NCBI GenBank assembly: GCA_012727745.1
Contig: JAAYGJ010000128.1
Span: 1 to 11,705, forward strand
Reading direction: 5' to 3'
Length of the DNA stretch: 11,705 bases
From: Clostridia bacterium
GTDB taxonomy: Bacteria > Bacillota > DSM-521 > Neomoorellales > Neomoorellaceae
Shown: in pieces, positions 8,334 to 11,705 of the stretch
Layout of the letters: each line of letters begins with the position of its first letter
Numbering within the stretch: the stretch's first letter is position 1
Made by a program: the position numbers and the translations under genes
The notes under the pieces: model-generated
What the model saw: only the letters and a program-made list of their open reading frames with translations
Databases searched by the model: none
What the model was told of the DNA's origin: nothing

Positions 8334-8857
8334 ATTTCTACCCCCTTGATAGCAAGAAACAAACTCCTAATCCAGTGGGCAATTAACTGCAATAGTATAA
8401 GGACAAAACCTAAGGCAATAATTGTTTTGAAATGATAGAGGGGCGGAGCCCAGGCGTTAAAAGACACTTCCTGCATAACAATAGATTTAACTGCAGCTAA
8501 TATTTGAGCTTTTGTCATAACTCCCATAAAAACAAAAGCAAGCAGGGGGTATAAAAATGAATCGATTATCGCCAGTTGTCGTTTGGTCATTTTTTGAACG
8601 AGAACATCAGTTCTTACATGCAAGCCTTCCTGGGCTACCCAGGCGCCACCAACTACAAACATGACACCATAAAGATAAACACATAATTCCCAGATCCATA
8701 CGGTTGGAGCGTTAAGAACATAACGCAAGACCACCTCAATACACTGCAGTACAATAATTGGTATTACCAGAAAGCCAAACGCCTTCCCCAGGTAAATACT
8801 GAGATTATCGATAAATTTCAATACTGCAGATAATGTTTTCAACTGCAGACACCCCAC
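8330..8857 (-). CDS. dctQ: TRAP transporter small permease subunit DctQ
   Basis: Small membrane subunit that joins DctM and helps dock the binding protein. Of about 175 residues, four hydrophobic segments lie near 22-44, 54-75, 97-118 and 142-164, the usual DctQ layout. Typical marks are WIWELCVYLYG (54-64) and GLHVRTDVL (78-86), which corresponds to the H-x-R-x-D motif of the family. The start is uncertain. The GTG at 8857 is preceded by only a weak GAGT, while a TTG at 8842 has GGGGTG about seven bases before it and would shorten the protein by five residues. It follows dctP after 95 bp containing a strong hairpin and overlaps dctM by 4 bp. Confidence 0.93.
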   Translation of the reverse strand: MGCLQLKTLSAVLKFIDNLSIYLGKAFGFLVIPIIVLQCIEVVLRYVLNAPTVWIWELCVYLYGVMFVVGGAWVAQEGLHVRTDVLVQKMTKRQLAIIDSFLYPLLAFVFMGVMTKAQILAAVKSIVMQEVSFNAWAPPLYHFKTIIALGFVLILLQLIAHWIRSLFLAIKGVEI

Positions 8858-8882
8858 TATTACTCATTTATCTATTTTTAGA

Positions 8883-8915
8883 TATGGTGGCAAGATACTA
8901 AATCCTGCCACCATA
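8883..8915 (-). repeat. Intercistronic stem-loop between dctP and dctQ
   Basis: TATGGTGGCA (8883-8892) and TGCCACCATA (8906-8915) form a perfect 10 bp stem with a 13-base loop, 37 bases after the dctP stop on the minus strand. What follows is TCTAAAAATAG, with no T-run, so it is not a standard terminator. Hairpins in this position behind transporter binding-protein genes often protect the upstream message from 3' decay, giving more binding protein than permease. That role is inferred here from position and structure. Confidence 0.65.
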
Positions 8916-8952
8916 ATAGTCGCTAATGCTACATAACACTGTTGAGGTCAGC

Positions 8953-10110
8953 TTAGTCTTCTAAGTAGCTCTTAACCTCGAAACCTGCTGCTTCGTTGGC
9001 AGTAAGTCCTTTACCCCACCATGCCGAGACTTCCCTGTAAGGATAGTAAATGCTGTAAAATTCATCCAGTTTTTGATAAGTCTCTTTCGTCAATTCCCCT
9101 TTGGTCTCGGCATATTCCTTCGTTATCTCATACATCGTAGCTCTCGCTCTGGCCATATCCTCGTCCGGAAGTCTAATAAACTTCATCTGGCCTTTTTCAA
9201 CGAATTCTTTCATTGTCTTGGCACTTTCATATTCTAGTATCGTTGTCGTTCTAATCGCATAAGCCCTGAAAGTATTTTGAACCAGTATCTGTAAATCCTC
9301 AGGAAGCTTGTTCCAGGCGTCTTTGTTTACCACCGTCGTTTCCACGTTGGAGCAGTTCCAGAAGTCGGGGTAAATGCCATAATCAGCCACGTCAGTAATC
9401 CCCAAGCCCACATTATAATACAGTGTGCCAAATTCTGCCATATCTACAGTGCCACCGGAGAAAGCTGTGAAAACTTCCTCTAAAGGCAATGCTACGGGGG
9501 CAATACCTTCGGCTTCTGCAACTTCAGGGCAAGATGTCCGGAACTTCTTCCCTTTCATTTCTGCAAAAGACCGGAAAGGTTGGGTCGCCATCATAACATT
9601 GGCAGTTTGCATACCAAAAGAAATCATATGAAGATTGAATTTGTCAAACCCCTTCTGCATTTGCTCCCAGCCGCCGCCTTCATACATCCATACCATTTTG
9701 TCTTCCCAGGCCATGGACATAGGCTCACCATCACCGGCTGCTACGAATACATATTCCATGCCTTTCAGGTACACAGGCCAGCTGGTCGTCATTTCAAAGG
9801 CCCCTTCGCTGCAAGCCAAGAAAGATTCTGTCGAACTGGCCAATGCGCCGCCGGGGTACGGCTCAATCTTCAACCTGCCGCCGGAAGCTTTATAAATATC
9901 TTCGCAAGCCTGTGAGTAAAGTTCAAACTCCGGTTGCCCTGGGTTGTGAACCATTTGGAAACGCCAAGTAAATTCCGGAGTCCCAGCCGTTCCACCTGAG
10001 GCAGCCTCGTTCTGCTGTGATGCAGGAGCCCCCTGTGAAGCCGAGCCGCATCCAATCAATGTAAATACCATAACAACCACTAACCCTAATAACAGCAACT
10101 TCTTCCTCAT
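8953..10110 (-). CDS. dctP: TRAP transporter substrate-binding lipoprotein DctP (TakP-like)
   Basis: Extracytoplasmic binding protein that captures the substrate and delivers it to DctQM. Of the 385 residues, a hydrophobic signal (4-19) ends in the lipobox LIGC with Cys21 as the lipidated residue. A Ser/Ala/Gly/Gln-rich linker follows (22-45), then the mature domain. A KGKKFRTSCPE segment (187-197) carries Arg191 at the place of the conserved TRAP arginine that usually grips a substrate carboxylate. The WMYEGGGWEQM region (141-151) and PDFWNCSNVETTVVNKDAW (248-266) follow the layout of the TakP / calcium-lactate / FcbT1 branch. The ligand is therefore more likely a hydroxy- or oxo-acid than a neutral sugar, with moderate support. 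The ATG at 10110 has a strong AAGGAGGATC site. It is 83 bp after the kinase gene. Confidence 0.95.
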   Translation of the reverse strand: MRKKLLLLGLVVVMVFTLIGCGSASQGAPASQQNEAASGGTAGTPEFTWRFQMVHNPGQPEFELYSQACEDIYKASGGRLKIEPYPGGALASSTESFLACSEGAFEMTTSWPVYLKGMEYVFVAAGDGEPMSMAWEDKMVWMYEGGGWEQMQKGFDKFNLHMISFGMQTANVMMATQPFRSFAEMKGKKFRTSCPEVAEAEGIAPVALPLEEVFTAFSGGTVDMAEFGTLYYNVGLGITDVADYGIYPDFWNCSNVETTVVNKDAWNKLPEDLQILVQNTFRAYAIRTTTILEYESAKTMKEFVEKGQMKFIRLPDEDMARARATMYEITKEYAETKGELTKETYQKLDEFYSIYYPYREVSAWWGKGLTANEAAGFEVKSYLED

Positions 10111-10160
10111 TTTTTTGATCCTCCTTAATTTTTTCTTTAAAAATACGATTGGCTTAATTG

Positions 10161-10178
10161 CTGTGATGAATTAAACAA
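10161..10178. promoter_or_regulatory. Weak Rex-like site before dctP
   Basis: The 83 bp between kinase and dctP is AT-rich and holds no gene or hairpin. On the minus strand, TTGTTTAATTCATCACAG resembles the Rex redox-repressor pattern TTGTKA-N6-TMACAA, with one mismatch in each half. Rex responds to the NADH/NAD ratio and would suit an Etf-linked operon, but two mismatches in AT-rich DNA can arise by chance, and no good promoter pair was found beside it. Confidence 0.15.
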
Positions 10179-10193
10179 TTTTAAACAGCCCTT

Positions 10194-11705
10194 TCATTCT
10201 TTTGCTATTTCGTATAACTTTTCCCAAATTGGTGTAGACGCTTTCACCACCTCCTGGTAAATTTCAAAGAACTTAGCATACTTTTTGTGGTTATCCATAT
10301 TCGGCATATAGACTTTTTCAATTTTATTGCATTTGTCGACCGCTTCCAGATCGCTGTTAAAAATTCCTACCCCTACACCAGCAAGCAATGCACCTCCAAA
10401 AGAAGAATCATCATTTTGGGGTCTCATAACTGGTAAGCCAAAGATGTCACACAAGATCTGGCACCAGAGAGGGCTTTTAGCACCACCTCCAATTAATCTT
10501 ATTTCTGCCATATCCTGGCCAAATTCGCGGACTACTTGATAACAGTCATAGAGGCTAAAGGCCACCCCTTCAAGCACTGCCCTGGCAAAGTATTTTTTAT
10601 CATGCACCATACTAATCCCAAAAAAATCCGCCCTAGCTTTGGCATTAAAATAAGGGCACCTTTCTCCCAAAATATACGGGTGAAAAATCAGGCCACGCGA
10701 ACCGACAGGTACTTGAGCCGCTTCCTCATCCATCAGCTTGTACACATCCTTGCCCTCTTTTTCGCAGAGTTCTTTCTCAACCCTGTACAAGCTGTCCCTT
10801 AGCCAGCGATAAGAAGAAGCACTGCTGTTAGTACCAGTCGCCATATACCACATGCCTTCAACTGCATGGGGGTAAGTGTAAGCTTTTTCATGGGGTTTAG
10901 CTCTGCTGGTAATAAGGTTGCAGTTACCAGCTGTAGCCATCTTAACTACAATCTGTCCGTCCCGTACTGCACCGGCCCCATAGTCCTCGGCGGCAGTATC
11001 TGAACAACCTGCAATTACCGGCGTCCCCTCTCTTAAACCGGTTAGTTTGCTGACCTCTTCTCTTACCGTTCCTGCAATTACCTTTGATTTTAGTACTTGT
11101 GGCAATACCTCAAGGGGGAGGCCGATCATTTCACACAACTCTTGTGACCATTCAGCTTTACGGGCATCGTAAAGCAGGCTACCCTGGGCATCAACATGAT
11201 CAGTATAGAGTTCACCGCCTGTTACATAATGACGCACATAATCCTTAGTAAAAAGTATCTTGTTAATTCTGTTAAAACTGTCCGCGTCATTTTCCTTGAT
11301 CCACAAAAGTTGAGGCATAGTCCAGGTTGCCGTTGGCATCTGCATAGCAATATTAAAAATTCGTTCGCCATATCTCTCTTTCAACTTTGCGGCTTGAGGG
11401 GCGCTGCGCTGATCATTCCACATAATACAAGGGCGAATGATATTCCGGTCTTTGTCCAGCAAGACAGCATTATGTGTAGAGGCGGAAAACCCTATGGCCG
11501 CGATGCTATTCCCGTCCACGCCTGGCGAATCTATGCACTTTTTTACAGTAAAAATGAAAGCTTCGATCCAATCGTTGGGGTCCTGCTCTGACCAACCGGG
11601 GTGGGGATGTTGCGAAGGATACTCCTTATAGGCAGTAGCAATAACATTGCCTTGAGTATCAATGACGGTTGCTTTACATCCGCCTGTGCCTATGTCAACA
11701 CCTAA
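10194..11705 (-). CDS. FGGY-family carbohydrate kinase, xylulokinase-like (5' end outside window)
   Basis: ATP-dependent sugar or polyol kinase; 503 residues are visible. The reading frame is open to the window edge and begins with LGVDIGTGGCKATVID, the N-terminal phosphate loop, so only about two to six residues are missing. A GTG at 11519 is internal, not the start. HPGWSEQDP, IRPCIMWNDQR, LLWIKEN, KDYVRHYVTGGELYTDHVDAQGS, GERCPYF and GGGAKSPLWCQILCDIFGLPV follow the E. coli XylB layout. The catalytic base is Asp236 in GCSDTAAEDYGAG. Substrate-site positions differ from XylB: the Met-His pair (MHG) is Thr-His here, the Asn after the catalytic Asp is Thr, and the LGTSG phosphate loop is MATAG. 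D-xylulose may therefore not be the substrate. It lies 83 bp upstream of dctP on the same strand and is the first visible gene of the cluster. Confidence 0.92.
   Translation of the reverse strand, partial: LGVDIGTGGCKATVIDTQGNVIATAYKEYPSQHPHPGWSEQDPNDWIEAFIFTVKKCIDSPGVDGNSIAAIGFSASTHNAVLLDKDRNIIRPCIMWNDQRSAPQAAKLKERYGERIFNIAMQMPTATWTMPQLLWIKENDADSFNRINKILFTKDYVRHYVTGGELYTDHVDAQGSLLYDARKAEWSQELCEMIGLPLEVLPQVLKSKVIAGTVREEVSKLTGLREGTPVIAGCSDTAAEDYGAGAVRDGQIVVKMATAGNCNLITSRAKPHEKAYTYPHAVEGMWYMATGTNSSASSYRWLRDSLYRVEKELCEKEGKDVYKLMDEEAAQVPVGSRGLIFHPYILGERCPYFNAKARADFFGISMVHDKKYFARAVLEGVAFSLYDCYQVVREFGQDMAEIRLIGGGAKSPLWCQILCDIFGLPVMRPQNDDSSFGGALLAGVGVGIFNSDLEAVDKCNKIEKVYMPNMDNHKKYAKFFEIYQEVVKASTPIWEKLYEIAKE

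Noticed and set aside
11517..11519. GTG as the start codon of the FGGY kinase
   Set aside because: The frame stays open for 62 more codons to the window edge and encodes the conserved N-terminal LGVDIGTGGCK loop, so this GTG is an internal Val.

Overview
The window is a single-strand block of metabolic genes: every convincing gene lies on the minus strand, so transcription runs from about 11705 down to 1. Strong AGGAGG-type ribosome sites, a base composition near 45% GC by eye, an Etf of the bifurcating type, a gram-positive-style lipoprotein binding protein and a glycolytic GAPDH close to Bacillus/Clostridium forms suggest an anaerobic member of the Firmicutes (Bacillota). A Negativicutes or related clostridial lineage is plausible, but the genus cannot be fixed from the sequence alone. 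No phage, insertion sequence, CRISPR array, tRNA or rRNA was seen.

Layout in transcription order: (1) 11705-10194, a xylulokinase-like FGGY sugar kinase whose first few codons lie outside the window; (2) 10110-7005, a complete three-part TRAP transporter, with lipoprotein binding protein DctP, small membrane subunit DctQ and large permease DctM; (3) 6923-5499, an FAD-linked oxidoreductase of the GlcD / alkyl-DHAP-synthase type; (4) 5481-4369, a two-cluster iron-sulfur protein with CCG domains (GlcF/HdrD type); (5) 4322-2507, electron transfer flavoprotein EtfB and EtfA, overlapping by 11 bp; (6) 2466-1345, a glycerol dehydrogenase-family enzyme (GldA), followed by a hairpin terminator; (7) 1145-138, gap (GAPDH), behind a 199 bp spacer rich in inverted repeats and followed by its own terminator. 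The first ~110 bases seem to hold the leader of a further minus-strand gene whose start codon is just off the edge.

The spacing (gaps of 17-95 bp, a 4 bp overlap and an 11 bp overlap) and the shared strand suggest that kinase to gldA is one catabolic operon. Inferred scheme: the TRAP system imports a hydroxylated, probably carboxylated, substrate. The FAD enzyme oxidises a hydroxyl group and passes electrons through the Fe-S protein to EtfAB, which carries sequence marks of the NAD-linked, ferredoxin-coupled (bifurcating/confurcating) class. GldA and the FGGY kinase would handle a polyol or ketose branch leading to a triose or sugar phosphate, which can enter glycolysis where gap acts. The individual families are well known. 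I do not recognise the combination as a described pathway, and the substrate is unknown. It is the most interesting item in the window.
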